The translations under genes and the position numbers were made by a program. From Akkermansiaceae bacterium (lineage in GTDB: Bacteria > Verrucomicrobiota > Verrucomicrobiia > Verrucomicrobiales > Akkermansiaceae): a stretch of 64,000 nt of DNA. Below the pieces are notes generated by a model. That model was not told the origin of the DNA. It made no database searches and worked only from the letters and a program-made list of their open reading frames with translations. Of this stretch, positions 57,150-64,000 are shown piece by piece (position 1 is the stretch's first letter; every line of letters begins with the position of its first letter). The stretch covers positions 21,484-85,483 of the forward strand of contig CANHPN010000005.1 in assembly GCA_947462535.1 (NCBI GenBank), read 5' to 3'.

Positions 57150-57379
57150 ATTTGAATGACCCCGGACGCCCCCATGCCGTGGTTGTCGAGCCATGAGAAA
57201 GACGGCAGCGGCCAATGGGCGGAAGACAGGATCGACGGACCGTATCTAATGGCTTCCTCCAAAGAAGTGGCTGCGCCCATCGCCGTGCGCTACGCCTACA
57301 CCCAGCAGCCGACCGGTTGCAACCTCTACAACACAAGGGCGGCCTGCCCGCCTCGCCCTTCAGCACCTGCGGGTATTGA
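57150..57379 (+). pseudogene. Remnant of a sialate O-acetylesterase C-terminus, frameshifted
   Basis: One frame reads WLSSHEKDGSGQWAEDRI and SSKEVAAPIAVRYAYTQQPT, then GCNLYNT; the family's C-terminal hallmark is a V-x-x-PVAVRYAW-x-x-NP-x-x-NLYN-x-GLPASPF pattern. After NLYN the frame shifts: the continuation KGGLPASPFSTCGY with a stop at 57377-57379 lies one frame away. The catalytic part is missing, so this is a decayed gene, perhaps once acting on acetylated sugars in the neighbouring operon. No start is present. Confidence 0.7.
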
Positions 57380-57463
57380 AGGCGGCGATTGGATGTTCGG
57401 AATTAATCCCTGGCCCCAGATTCCAGTCGTGACTCTCCGCTACCCGCTTCATAAATCCCCGCC

Positions 57464-58261
57464 ATGTCCGACACCCAATCCCCCAACCACCGCTTCGGCG
57501 GCATCACCCGGCTTTACGGCCAGGCGGCACTGGATCGTTTTCACGCGTCGCGCGTCGCGGTGATCGGTGTCGGCGGCGTAGGTTCCTGGGCGGTGGAATC
57601 GCTGGCGCGGTCCGGCATCGGCCACCTGACGCTCGTCGATCTCGACGAAATCTGCATCACCAACGTGAACCGCCAACTCCATGCAATGGACGGCCAGATC
57701 GGCCGCCAGAAAACTGACGCGATGGCGGACCGCGCACTGGCCATTCATCCCGGCTGCGACATCCAGATCGTGCCGAAATTTTTCAACGAGAAATCCGCCG
57801 CAGAAATCCTCGACGCCGGTTTCGACGCGGTCATCGACGCCATCGACTACGCCCGCCACAAATCGCTGCTCATCGCCGAGTGCCACAAGCGCGGCATCTA
57901 CGCCATCACCTGCGGCGGCGCGGGCGGGCGGCGAGATCCAACCCGCATCCGCGTGACCGATCTCGCTTACAGCGGCATGGATCCCCTGCTCCTCCAACTC
58001 CGCCGTGGCCTGCGCAACGATTTCGGATTTCCGAAAAACACCCGTGGTCAGGAGCCGATCCTGTTCGGTATCGACGCGGTCTATTCCGACGAGGCACCGT
58101 GGTATTCCGCGTGCGACGGCACGGTTTCCAAAGACAAGCCGGAGGAAATCTCGCTGCGACTCAATTGCGCCTCCGGATTCGGCTCGGCGGCCCATCTCAT
58201 CGCCAGCTTCGGCCTGATCGCCGCCGGCCGCGTCTTGGACAAGATCGCCGCCAAGGCATGA
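57464..58261 (+). CDS. tcdA: tRNA threonylcarbamoyladenosine dehydratase TcdA
   Basis: TcdA (CsdL) dehydrates t6A to cyclic t6A in tRNA, in an ATP-dependent E1-like reaction. The 265-residue protein has the motif VAVIGVGGVGSWAVESLARS, DLDEICITNVNRQLHA, and the family's FDAVIDAIDYARHKSLLIAEC. Length matches E. coli TcdA. It is convergent with rpmJ across a strong hairpin. Confidence 0.93.
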   Translation: MSDTQSPNHRFGGITRLYGQAALDRFHASRVAVIGVGGVGSWAVESLARSGIGHLTLVDLDEICITNVNRQLHAMDGQIGRQKTDAMADRALAIHPGCDIQIVPKFFNEKSAAEILDAGFDAVIDAIDYARHKSLLIAECHKRGIYAITCGGAGGRRDPTRIRVTDLAYSGMDPLLLQLRRGLRNDFGFPKNTRGQEPILFGIDAVYSDEAPWYSACDGTVSKDKPEEISLRLNCASGFGSAAHLIASFGLIAAGRVLDKIAAKA

Positions 58262-58284
58262 AAAAAGCGGCCCGGAGGCCGCTT
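58261..58284 (-). terminator. Strong intrinsic terminator between tcdA and rpmJ
   Basis: AAGCGGCC (58265-58272), loop CGGA, GGCCGCTT (58277-58284) form a perfect 8-bp stem. Read on the minus strand it is followed by TTTTTT, so it terminates rpmJ; it overlaps the tcdA stop codon. Confidence 0.85.
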
Positions 58285-58313
58285 GATTCGAAAAGCAGTG
58301 ATTAGAGGCCGGA

Positions 58314-58475
58314 TTACAGACCTTTCTTCGAAAGCCGGGTGCCAGCGGTCGCGCCTTGGCGGGCCTTGAACTTCGGGTTCGATTTGCAGATGACGTAAAC
58401 CGTTCCTTTGCGTTTCACCACTTGGCAATCTGCGTGACGGCGTTTGGCGGAGGCGAGGGATGAGAGAACTTTCAT
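58314..58475 (-). CDS. rpmJ: 50S ribosomal protein L36, zinc-free (YkgO-like) form
   Basis: The 53-residue protein starts [20 protein letters not shown] and continues [16 protein letters not shown]. In the usual L36 the four zinc ligands are three Cys and one His; here the first Cys is replaced (RRHADC) and the His by Phe (PKFK), so it is the C-minus form like E. coli YkgO, used under zinc limitation. The start at 58475 is preferred to an upstream extension to 58583. The C-terminal [12 protein letters not shown] tail is longer than usual. Confidence 0.9.
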   Translation of the reverse strand: MKVLSSLASAKRRHADCQVVKRKGTVYVICKSNPKFKARQGATAGTRLSKKGL

Positions 58476-58670
58476 GGCTTTAAATAGGTAAAAATGAGTG
58501 GTGGCACGCGCCGCCGGGGGGCGAAAACTAGCCAGCCGCCTTGCCTTGTAAAGCCATTTTTCGCCCGGAATCCGCATTTTCATGCGACCGGGGCGTAGAA
58601 GCCCGCGAGTTGATTAACTTTTCCTTACTTTACGCTTTCAGAACTCCAAATCGGAGATTAAACCAGAGCC

Positions 58671-58826
58671 ATGAAATCGCTCATCGTAATCGCGGTCGCA
58701 CTCGCCCTGAATTCCTGTAACACCCTGATCGGCATCGGCCGGGACACCAAGGAAGGCTACAACTGGACCAAGAGCAAAATCCAAGGCTCCCCAAGTGCCG
58801 ACTCGGCCGGAGCGCCGGTGTATTAG
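58671..58826 (+). CDS. Entericidin-like small lipoprotein
   Basis: The 51-residue frame begins MKSLIVIAVALALNSCNTLI, a short signal with a lipobox-like LNSC, followed by GIGRDTKEGYNWTKSKIQ, the entericidin A/B pattern (G-x-G-x-D-x-x). Entericidins are small lipoproteins of unclear function, in E. coli linked to an antidote/toxin pair; no partner is seen here. A typical AACCAGAGCC region precedes the ATG. Confidence 0.7.
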   Translation: MKSLIVIAVALALNSCNTLIGIGRDTKEGYNWTKSKIQGSPSADSAGAPVY

Positions 58827-58885
58827 ATTCCCCGGCGGGGAAATTTCAGGTTTCGCAAGGGCGGCGACTCTGATTTTATCAGCTT

Positions 58886-59476
58886 GTGACCTTCGCCAGT
58901 AAAATCACCATCGCCCGGATCTGCTTGGTCCCCGTGTACGTCGCGCTGGCTTTTTACTACGGCCACACTGTGAAAGCCGGCCAGCCCGACGAATCGCTGC
59001 GCTGGTGGGCGCTCGGGTTTTTCGTGCTCGCCGCCTCGTCGGACGGGATCGACGGCTGGGTCGCCCGCCACTTTAACCAATGCTCGAAATTCGGTGCCTA
59101 CATCGACCCCATCGCGGACAAGGCGCTTCTCCTCTCCGGGGTGATCACCTTGTCGCTCGTCGATTGGGGCGCACCGGGCTGGCGGCTGCCGCTGTGGTTT
59201 GCCGCCATCGTCGTGCTGCGCGACTGCATCATCCTCGGCGGCATCAAGATTCTTTATGTGAACCACCGGGAGGTGAAAATCGTCCCGCACTGGACCGGCA
59301 AGATCACGACGGTCGCGCAGATGTTCGCCATCGGCTGGGTGATGCTGCGGGTCACGTATTTAAGGCCGGAGATCCCCTGCTTGATTGCCGCGTTTTTCAC
59401 CATCTGGTCGAGCGTCGCCTACATCCGCCAGGGCCAACGGATTCTACGCGGCCGTCCTCGTGGCGGCAGAGCGTGA
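58886..59476 (+). CDS. pgsA: CDP-diacylglycerol-glycerol-3-phosphate 3-phosphatidyltransferase
   Basis: PgsA makes phosphatidylglycerophosphate at the inner membrane. The 196-residue protein has the CDP-alcohol phosphotransferase motif D-x2-DG-x2-AR-x8-G-x3-D-x3-D (SDGIDGWVARHF to IDPIADK) and several membrane helices. GTG at 58886 is the start. Substrate preference within the family is assigned by similarity of the overall sequence to PgsA. Confidence 0.88.
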   Translation: MTFASKITIARICLVPVYVALAFYYGHTVKAGQPDESLRWWALGFFVLAASSDGIDGWVARHFNQCSKFGAYIDPIADKALLLSGVITLSLVDWGAPGWRLPLWFAAIVVLRDCIILGGIKILYVNHREVKIVPHWTGKITTVAQMFAIGWVMLRVTYLRPEIPCLIAAFFTIWSSVAYIRQGQRILRGRPRGGRA

Positions 59477-59580
59477 TGATCATGCCGCATTTGCCCTCGC
59501 CGATGCTTTTGTCGTCAGGGGCGAGGCTGCGGGTTGCGACAAGGGCGATGCCGGATAAGGGCTGGTTGTGCCCGATTTCG

Positions 59581-59685
59581 GACGCCCACGTGCCAAATCA
59601 AGACGCCCGCTCGTGATTTAGGGACGCTCGTGCGTGAAATCGGGACGCCCGCGCGTGCTTCCGGGACTCCCGCCCATGATGCAGG
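59581..59685. repeat. Five imperfect 21-bp tandem repeats
   Basis: Units at 59581, 59602, 59623, 59644 and 59665 begin GACGCCC, GACGCCC, GACGCTC, GACGCCC and GACTCCC. The unit length equals seven codons. The repeat covers the 3' end of the small gene 59618-59881. Confidence 0.75.
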
Positions 59686-59881
59686 GAGTCCTCGGTGAAA
59701 GACGTGAAGACGACTTCAGGGATACCTCCAGCCTCTTGCTCTTCCAGACACCTACCCGGTAAAAGGGATCGATGATGACCCAGGCTGCCAAGAGCGGGAA
59801 CCAGACGGGTAGCGTCGCAAATGCCAGGACAATAAAGACAGGCTCGCCCCAACGCTCGATTGCTTTTAAAAATTGATTCAT
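59618..59881 (-). CDS. Small membrane protein at the end of the capsule gene
   Basis: The 87-residue protein has a membrane segment from about 15 to 40 (VFIVLAFATLPVWFPLLAAW) and a basic tail ending in repeat-encoded heptads (PCIMGGS, PGSTRGR, PDFTHER). Its ATG at 59881 overlaps the KpsS-like stop in ATGA, which supports translation by coupling. The tail may have been replaced by the tandem repeat. Function unknown. Confidence 0.55.
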   Translation of the reverse strand: MNQFLKAIERWGEPVFIVLAFATLPVWFPLLAAWVIIDPFYRVGVWKSKRLEVSLKSSSRLSPRTPCIMGGSPGSTRGRPDFTHERP

Positions 59882-61086
59882 TCCCAATGAACTCCGGATT
59901 TGTATTGGTGCGTCGGCAGTCTTCGGTAGAAATTCCCGTTGATCTGCGTGGCTTGAACCACATGGTTGTAAAAAGATTGATACAATTTCCCCAGCGGCTT
60001 CCCCGGATGCCGCCAAAAATCCCCCAACTCGCCTTGATAGGTCAAATCCGGCATGTCGTAGACGGCTTCACCGAGGTTTTTCAGGGGTACGCCCTGGTGG
60101 ATCGCCGACAAGCCGACCGTGCTGTTGATCACGACCACGCCCCGTGCATGGTCTAGCAGGGTAGGAAGGTGCTGGTCGTGAATGTAGAGGACCCTCTCGG
60201 AAATCCCAAGTTCGTGCGCCAAGCGGTCGATCAACGGTGATTGCTGCGGACCGCCTCTAGCCAGCGGGTGCTGCTTGATGACCAGCAAGGTGTCGGACGG
60301 TGCATGGCTGGCAAAGGATCTCATCACCTCTTCGATGAATTCCTGGAGGTTGTTGAACCTCGAGTGACTGTGGATCTGGGCGTCATTCCCAAGCTGCAGT
60401 GGCACCAAAAAGTAGCGCTGCGCCCACTCTCCGGTCAATCGATCTTGAATCCCTCGTTCTTGGAGGGCATAGAGCCACTTTCTCCAAAATGACCGCAGCC
60501 AGCTGACCGAGTCCGACAGCCCCAGATCCCGGTGATGTTCGTAGTCTGGAAACACGGGGGCCAGCACCGTGCCAGCGATGTGATAAAGCATGGCCCACAC
60601 CATCGCGTGGAAAAACGGCCGAGCCACTGGCGTCACCGGCGGCAGCTCGACTGGCATCGCTTGAAAATAATACGTGGGATCGCGGGAAAGGGTCGAATGC
60701 GCGTTCACCCCATTCCTCTCCAGCGTGATGTAATGCGGTCGCACGTAGCCTTCCTCGAAGACCCCGATCTCCACGCCCGCCTGGGCGGCCACCGCCCGCG
60801 CCGCCACATGCACCGGCCGGCAGTCGCCAAATAGCAGAATCAAATCGATCTGGTTCTTGGCCAGAAACTGCTCGAGATACCCAGGCCATTCCGCCAGCGA
60901 TTGACGGTAATGGATGGCTCTGGTCGGGTAAAACAGCCAGTCACCGCCATTGAAATTGATCTTATGTACTATGGCCCCCGCCTGAATGAGATCTTCACCC
61001 AAGTTCCGAAAAAACGGACCAATCGGCCCTTGCAGCAAAAGCACACGCCGGTGACCGGATGTGATGATGTCGAAGAGGTTTTGCAT
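59878..61086 (-). CDS. Capsule polysaccharide export/transferase protein, KpsS type
   Basis: The 402-residue protein belongs to the capsule polysaccharide synthesis family: LLLQGPIGPFFRNLGEDLIQ at the N-terminus, FEEGYVRPHYITLERNGVN, and the C-terminal VIKQHPLARGG and VVVINSTVGLSAIHQGVPLK. KpsS and KpsC of E. coli add Kdo residues to the lipid end of group 2 capsules at the inner face of the membrane. Together with the KpsC-like protein downstream in the window this suggests a Kdo-linked capsule. No signal peptide or membrane helix. Confidence 0.85.
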   Translation of the reverse strand: MQNLFDIITSGHRRVLLLQGPIGPFFRNLGEDLIQAGAIVHKINFNGGDWLFYPTRAIHYRQSLAEWPGYLEQFLAKNQIDLILLFGDCRPVHVAARAVAAQAGVEIGVFEEGYVRPHYITLERNGVNAHSTLSRDPTYYFQAMPVELPPVTPVARPFFHAMVWAMLYHIAGTVLAPVFPDYEHHRDLGLSDSVSWLRSFWRKWLYALQERGIQDRLTGEWAQRYFLVPLQLGNDAQIHSHSRFNNLQEFIEEVMRSFASHAPSDTLLVIKQHPLARGGPQQSPLIDRLAHELGISERVLYIHDQHLPTLLDHARGVVVINSTVGLSAIHQGVPLKNLGEAVYDMPDLTYQGELGDFWRHPGKPLGKLYQSFYNHVVQATQINGNFYRRLPTHQYKSGVHWE

Positions 61087-61093
61087 GGAGAAA

Positions 61094-61113
61094 GAGTTAT
61101 AAGTTATTAGTTA
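61094..61113. repeat. Left inverted repeat flanking the DUF2279-like gene
   Basis: GAGTTATAAGTTATTAGTTA matches the reverse complement of 62552-62571 at 18 of 20 positions. It lies 8 bp upstream of the KpsS-like start. Confidence 0.5.
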
Positions 61114-61196
61114 TTGGAGGTAAGAGGAAGAGCCGAAAGTCTAAAAGTCGAAGATCAATAGTCGGAGAGCATGAAGATGCCGCTTCTTCATCGTAG

Positions 61197-61215
61197 CTGG
61201 AACATCCTGTTCCAG
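61197..61215. repeat. Perfect inverted repeat in the gap before the DUF2279-like gene
   Basis: CTGGAACA (61197-61204), TCC, TGTTCCAG (61208-61215) form an 8-bp palindrome. Confidence 0.4.
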
Positions 61216-61306
61216 GCCGTCCTTGGAGCATCGTGTCCCAAGTTCTGCGGAATCCAAAGATGCCGCAGCTTCTTTTGGTAGAGCTACTGGTTATATGCAA
61301 TTGGTA

Positions 61307-62449
61307 TCAGTAATGATAGGCGTCTTTGTCGTTCGTGTAATAGGTGTAAGGAATTTGTACTCGCTGAAGGAACTGGCGCCCTGCAAATTTGTAGGTGGAT
61401 TCCTCTTCGTTCTTTCGACCGAATAATAGCTCTTCAAGATTAAGGCCAATGCCAACAAAGGGGTGACGTGATGCGTCGATATCTCTGGCTGTCGCTTCCT
61501 TTCCGTTGAAGCCTTCCGTGAAGTATCCGGCCTGTATCTCAAAATAGCGAAGGGGAGTTTCTTCGAGTTTTTCAAAACCTCCGAGTTTGAGAGCCAATAA
61601 ATATTTTTGACCCGCATAGTCGGAATGAGGACTGAACTCCCGATCGTAACCTGAGGGTACGTATTCCAATCGTAAATCAATCTTCTTCTCGAGTTCAGGG
61701 TTGGTATTGCGAAAGTATGAAAGAGTCACACCAATGGTATTCATTAAAAGGTCCTCAGGCGAGAAACCGTGATCGCCAGAAAAACCGTCCGTTGTCTCAA
61801 CAACCAACATGACGCCCCATGACATCATGGAGCCTGTTAATGCGGCATGTTCAAGATTGCCGGATTTTCTATTGATGGAATAGGTGAGGAAGTCCGCCAA
61901 GGTGTAGGATCCGTATATATGGCCGAACTTGTCCATGCCGCCACTGATGGTGTCCATGCCAAAAAATCCTTCAGAATCGAAGTAAAAAGAAGACGATCCC
62001 CAGTCCCAATCCATGAATCCTAACATGAGTGTGCTACCCAGCACGGCGGCGGTCTCCCATTTGATCAGAGAGACATCTTCAAAGAATGATGAGCTACTGT
62101 ATCTCAAGTCAGCATGGCTCAATTTCTGGGTGAATTCTTCATTTTCGGAATTTTTAGTGGTCGCGAAGGTTTGATTCGCATCATGAAGGGAATTCTTTGA
62201 AACCGGAATAAGAAGACGAGCGCCATGATTGAATTTTATGGAATCACACGCACCGTATGGCAATAGTTCAACAGGTACAATTGTTTTTTTTGAATCCGAT
62301 AAATAAACATCACAAGGGATATTTTCGGCGTTGGTGCTGTTTGATAGCGCGAAAATTTTCAGAAGTACAATCAAGCATTTCCAATACAGGTGAGGCTCTT
62401 TCGGTAATAATTTTTCGATCATTTTTTTGTTTTTGACTGGCGTATGCAT
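61307..62449 (-). CDS. DUF2279-like envelope protein, low G+C
   Basis: The protein (about 380 residues from ATG 62449; alternatives 62422 and 62557) has a hydrophobic leader (CLIVLLKIFALSNSTNA), a membrane segment near AAVLGSTLMLGFMDWD and the DUF2279-like pattern GGMDKFGHIYGSYTLADFL followed by EDLLMNTIGVTLSYF. The C-terminal half is beta-rich, ending LQRVQIPYTYY. DUF2279 has no known function. Its G+C is much lower than that of the flanking capsule genes, and an inverted repeat encloses it, pointing to insertion between them. Confidence 0.7.
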   Translation of the reverse strand: MHTPVKNKKMIEKLLPKEPHLYWKCLIVLLKIFALSNSTNAENIPCDVYLSDSKKTIVPVELLPYGACDSIKFNHGARLLIPVSKNSLHDANQTFATTKNSENEEFTQKLSHADLRYSSSSFFEDVSLIKWETAAVLGSTLMLGFMDWDWGSSSFYFDSEGFFGMDTISGGMDKFGHIYGSYTLADFLTYSINRKSGNLEHAALTGSMMSWGVMLVVETTDGFSGDHGFSPEDLLMNTIGVTLSYFRNTNPELEKKIDLRLEYVPSGYDREFSPHSDYAGQKYLLALKLGGFEKLEETPLRYFEIQAGYFTEGFNGKEATARDIDASRHPFVGIGLNLEELLFGRKNEEESTYKFAGRQFLQRVQIPYTYYTNDKDAYHY

Positions 62450-62551
62450 TTCTGAATTTTGATTTGCGCGGTAATTGATAGCTGACATGTGGATGGTAGA
62501 TGGCGTATCGTGAATTGAAGATAAAGAAGCGGCCGTGTCTTCACCCCCCAT

Positions 62552-62571
62552 TAACAAATAGCTTATAACTC
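62552..62571. repeat. Right inverted repeat flanking the DUF2279-like gene
   Basis: This is the inverted partner of 61094-61113, 9 bp after the KpsC-like stop on the transcribed strand. Confidence 0.5.
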
Positions 62572-62580
62572 TTCAGTACC

Positions 62581-63624
62581 TCACCCTGCCATTTGTCTGA
62601 GGAAAAACCTCAGCAATTGTCGCCATGCGGGGATGCCTTTGGAATGCTTTTCGCGCCATGCAAGGAGTTCATCGAGCGCTTGCTCCGGGGTGATGAATCG
62701 GCCGGTCTCGCGGCTCACATAGGTCGGATAGAGAATCAATGCACCCGCCACGAGTACATCCAGCGTTAGTAGTCGGCCCCTGCGCGCCGCGACCGCCGCG
62801 CTCATGCCGGGGTCTTGGGTTAGCCCCCAGCCCGCGTAAAATGGCATCCCATACGCCACCACCTTTTTGCCACGCATCAAAGCCTCGAATCCGGTCAGGG
62901 ACGTCAACGTGTGGACCTCATCCACTTGGGCCAGCAGCGCACCCATGGCAACGTCGCCGACCACCTCGTCACAGCATTCCCGTGCGTTCGACTCCCCGCT
63001 CCCGCTGGCCCGCAAGCCCGCCATCACGTCCGGATGGGGCTTGTAAACGATGTAGGCATCTGGATTTTTCCCGCGCACTTCCTTGAGAAGACCCAAGTTG
63101 GTTTTGATACCCGCCGCCCCCCGTTGGATCGAGGCGTCCGATTCCACCTGGCCAGGGACAAGGATCACGCGCCGCACTCCCTCGGGCCGCAGCCATCCCC
63201 CTGCACCCGTGTTGTATTTGGTCAATTCCGCCGCGACGATCTGTTCGCGTAAAGCTCGCGCCCGCTGGATGAGGGAATCGGGAAAATCCGAATGTCCCAG
63301 CGCCATCTCAAGATCCGACGGCTGCGTCGCATCATAATAAATCCCCCGCCCATCTCGCACCCACGACAGCGGTCTCACCAAATCCGCCCCCAAGCCCACC
63401 GACCTCAGAAATCCATCCTCCAGTCGGATGATCTCCGCATCGGCCGGAAACTGCTCGTGAGAAATCCGCACGCCCCAAGTCACCACACAGATCGATTTCC
63501 GTTTGGGCAGCCGGGATGGCTTGCGCACAAAGATCACCCTGTTGTCCTGAAAAAAAGCCCGCACCTGCGGTCGCTTCCAGCGCGAAAACCCCACGGCATG
63601 AATCGTTGAACCGGACTTGGGCAT
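62581..63624 (-). CDS. Capsule polysaccharide biosynthesis protein, single KpsC-type domain
   Basis: The protein (347 residues from ATG 63624) has the KpsC/Kdo-transferase pattern VVTWGVRISHEQFPADAEII, RLEDGFLRSVGLGADLVRPL, LVPGQVESDASIQRGAAG, YKPHPDVMAG and VHTLTSLTGFEALMRGKKV. Full KpsC has two such domains in tandem (about 670 residues); this has one, resembling one half. The frame continues to ATG 63663, but those codons come from the palindrome at 63646-63661. It would cooperate with the KpsS-like protein in making the Kdo linker of a capsule. Confidence 0.83.
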   Translation of the reverse strand: MPKSGSTIHAVGFSRWKRPQVRAFFQDNRVIFVRKPSRLPKRKSICVVTWGVRISHEQFPADAEIIRLEDGFLRSVGLGADLVRPLSWVRDGRGIYYDATQPSDLEMALGHSDFPDSLIQRARALREQIVAAELTKYNTGAGGWLRPEGVRRVILVPGQVESDASIQRGAAGIKTNLGLLKEVRGKNPDAYIVYKPHPDVMAGLRASGSGESNARECCDEVVGDVAMGALLAQVDEVHTLTSLTGFEALMRGKKVVAYGMPFYAGWGLTQDPGMSAAVAARRGRLLTLDVLVAGALILYPTYVSRETGRFITPEQALDELLAWREKHSKGIPAWRQLLRFFLRQMAG

Positions 63625-63645
63625 GGGGACAGGGGGGGATGTAGC

Positions 63646-63661
63646 GCCGACTTCAGTCGGC
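63646..63661. repeat. Palindrome GCCGACT-TC-AGTCGGC
   Basis: A perfect 7-bp inverted repeat with a 2-bp centre. I recall this palindrome, with flanking GTAGC, as a dispersed element in related genomes; only one copy was noticed in this window. Confidence 0.5.
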
Positions 63662-63718
63662 ATCGTCGAGAGTGAAGATTGAACCGCAAAAGCGCAAGGG
63701 TCGCAAAGGGACGCGGAG

Positions 63719-63788
63719 ATTCTGGATTCTGGATTCTGGATTCTGGATTCTGGATTCTGGATTCTGGATTCTGGATTCTGGATTCTGA
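63719..63788. repeat. Tandem heptamer repeat, nine ATTCTGG plus ATTCTGA
   Basis: Nine exact copies from 63719 to 63781, then a variant to 63788. It is non-coding by context. Confidence 0.95.
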
Positions 63789-63871
63789 TTTTTGAACAAA
63801 AGATAACGAAGGCAACGAAGGGGCTGGCGCGCTGGGCTTTGGCTTCAAGAGATGCGCTTCTTCAAAATTTT

Positions 63872-63919
63872 AGCGTTTCAGCGTTTCAGCGTTTCAGCGT
63901 TTCAGCGTTTCAGCGTTTC
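63872..63919. repeat. Tandem octamer repeat, six AGCGTTTC
   Basis: Six exact copies of AGCGTTTC without interruption, non-coding by context. Confidence 0.95.
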
Positions 63920-64000
63920 ACCTTCTATCCAGAAAGTCCTTCGTTCTCTTCGTTTGCTCCTGTGAGACTCTTCGATTCGATTTTTTGAACAAAAGGTAAC

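Larger units (their letters stand above)
63625..64000. other. Non-coding right edge with several simple repeats
   Basis: No gene is recognised. It contains the palindrome 63646-63661, two minisatellites, and a dispersed motif TTTTTGAACAAAAGRTAAC at 63789-63806 and again at the edge (63983-64000). Confidence 0.7.

Noticed and set aside
63719..63919. The two tandem repeats as a CRISPR array.
   Set aside because: The units are 7 and 8 bp without spacers.

Overview
The window looks like chromosomal DNA of a Gram-negative member of the Verrucomicrobiota, probably in or near the Verrucomicrobiaceae. The evidence is a Verru_Chthon cassette protein A at the left edge, a PSD1/planctomycete-cytochrome protein paired with a DUF1501 protein, outer-membrane functions (LpxK, ExbB/ExbD, an OprP-like porin, KpsC/KpsS-type capsule proteins) and high G+C with short intergenic gaps. 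The genus is an inference; no rRNA is present to settle it.

Layout. 1-2239: partial cassette protein A (minus). 2547-7280: ABC ATPase, sigma-70 factor, membrane metallophosphoesterase, lipoate-ligase-like protein, YugP-type peptidase. 7323-13190: a complete sulfate uptake locus on the minus strand, running Rrf2 regulator, YezD, a long structured RNA element, porin, Sbp, CysT, CysW, CysA. 13414-18816: lpxK, then exbB, exbD, a TonB-like protein, a membrane zinc-ribbon protein and lepA. 18817-28575: rlmN, glyS, tag, gamma carbonic anhydrase, folK, a Deg-type protease and unknown proteins.

28576-32248 is the accessory region. It lies against the 3' end of a tRNA-Ser(GGA) gene. It holds a frameshifted integron integrase, a candidate attC site, a DUF2806 gene and a membrane protein of lower G+C, and a fragment that resembles the 3' end of a group II intron.

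32429-34972: cobalamin adenosyltransferase, queE, a small membrane protein, a HAD phosphatase. 34969-41581: a MoxR / DUF58 / BatA-like / VWA operon interrupted by a four-helix-bundle (S23-type) gene flanked by inverted repeats. 41838-43409: rpsM-rpsK-rpsD, closed by a strong terminator and without rpoA-rplQ after it. 43851-47976: GreA/B-like and ArsC/Spx-like proteins, kbl-tdh threonine catabolism, and an XRE-cupin regulator divergent from tdh with two palindromic sites between. 48056-52163: amino-sugar operon (LacI, sugar kinase, PIG-L deacetylase, NagB). 52267-57126: PSD1 and DUF1501 proteins, followed by a frameshifted sialate O-acetylesterase remnant.

57464-64000: tcdA, rpmJ (cysteine-poor form), a 51-residue entericidin-like lipoprotein, pgsA, then capsule genes (KpsS-like, one-domain KpsC-like) separated by a low-G+C DUF2279-like gene bounded by inverted repeats. 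The right edge is non-coding with minisatellites. The strongest candidates for follow-up are the structured element between yezD and the porin, the damaged integron at tRNA-Ser, and the amino-sugar operon that has a PIG-L deacetylase where NagA would be expected.
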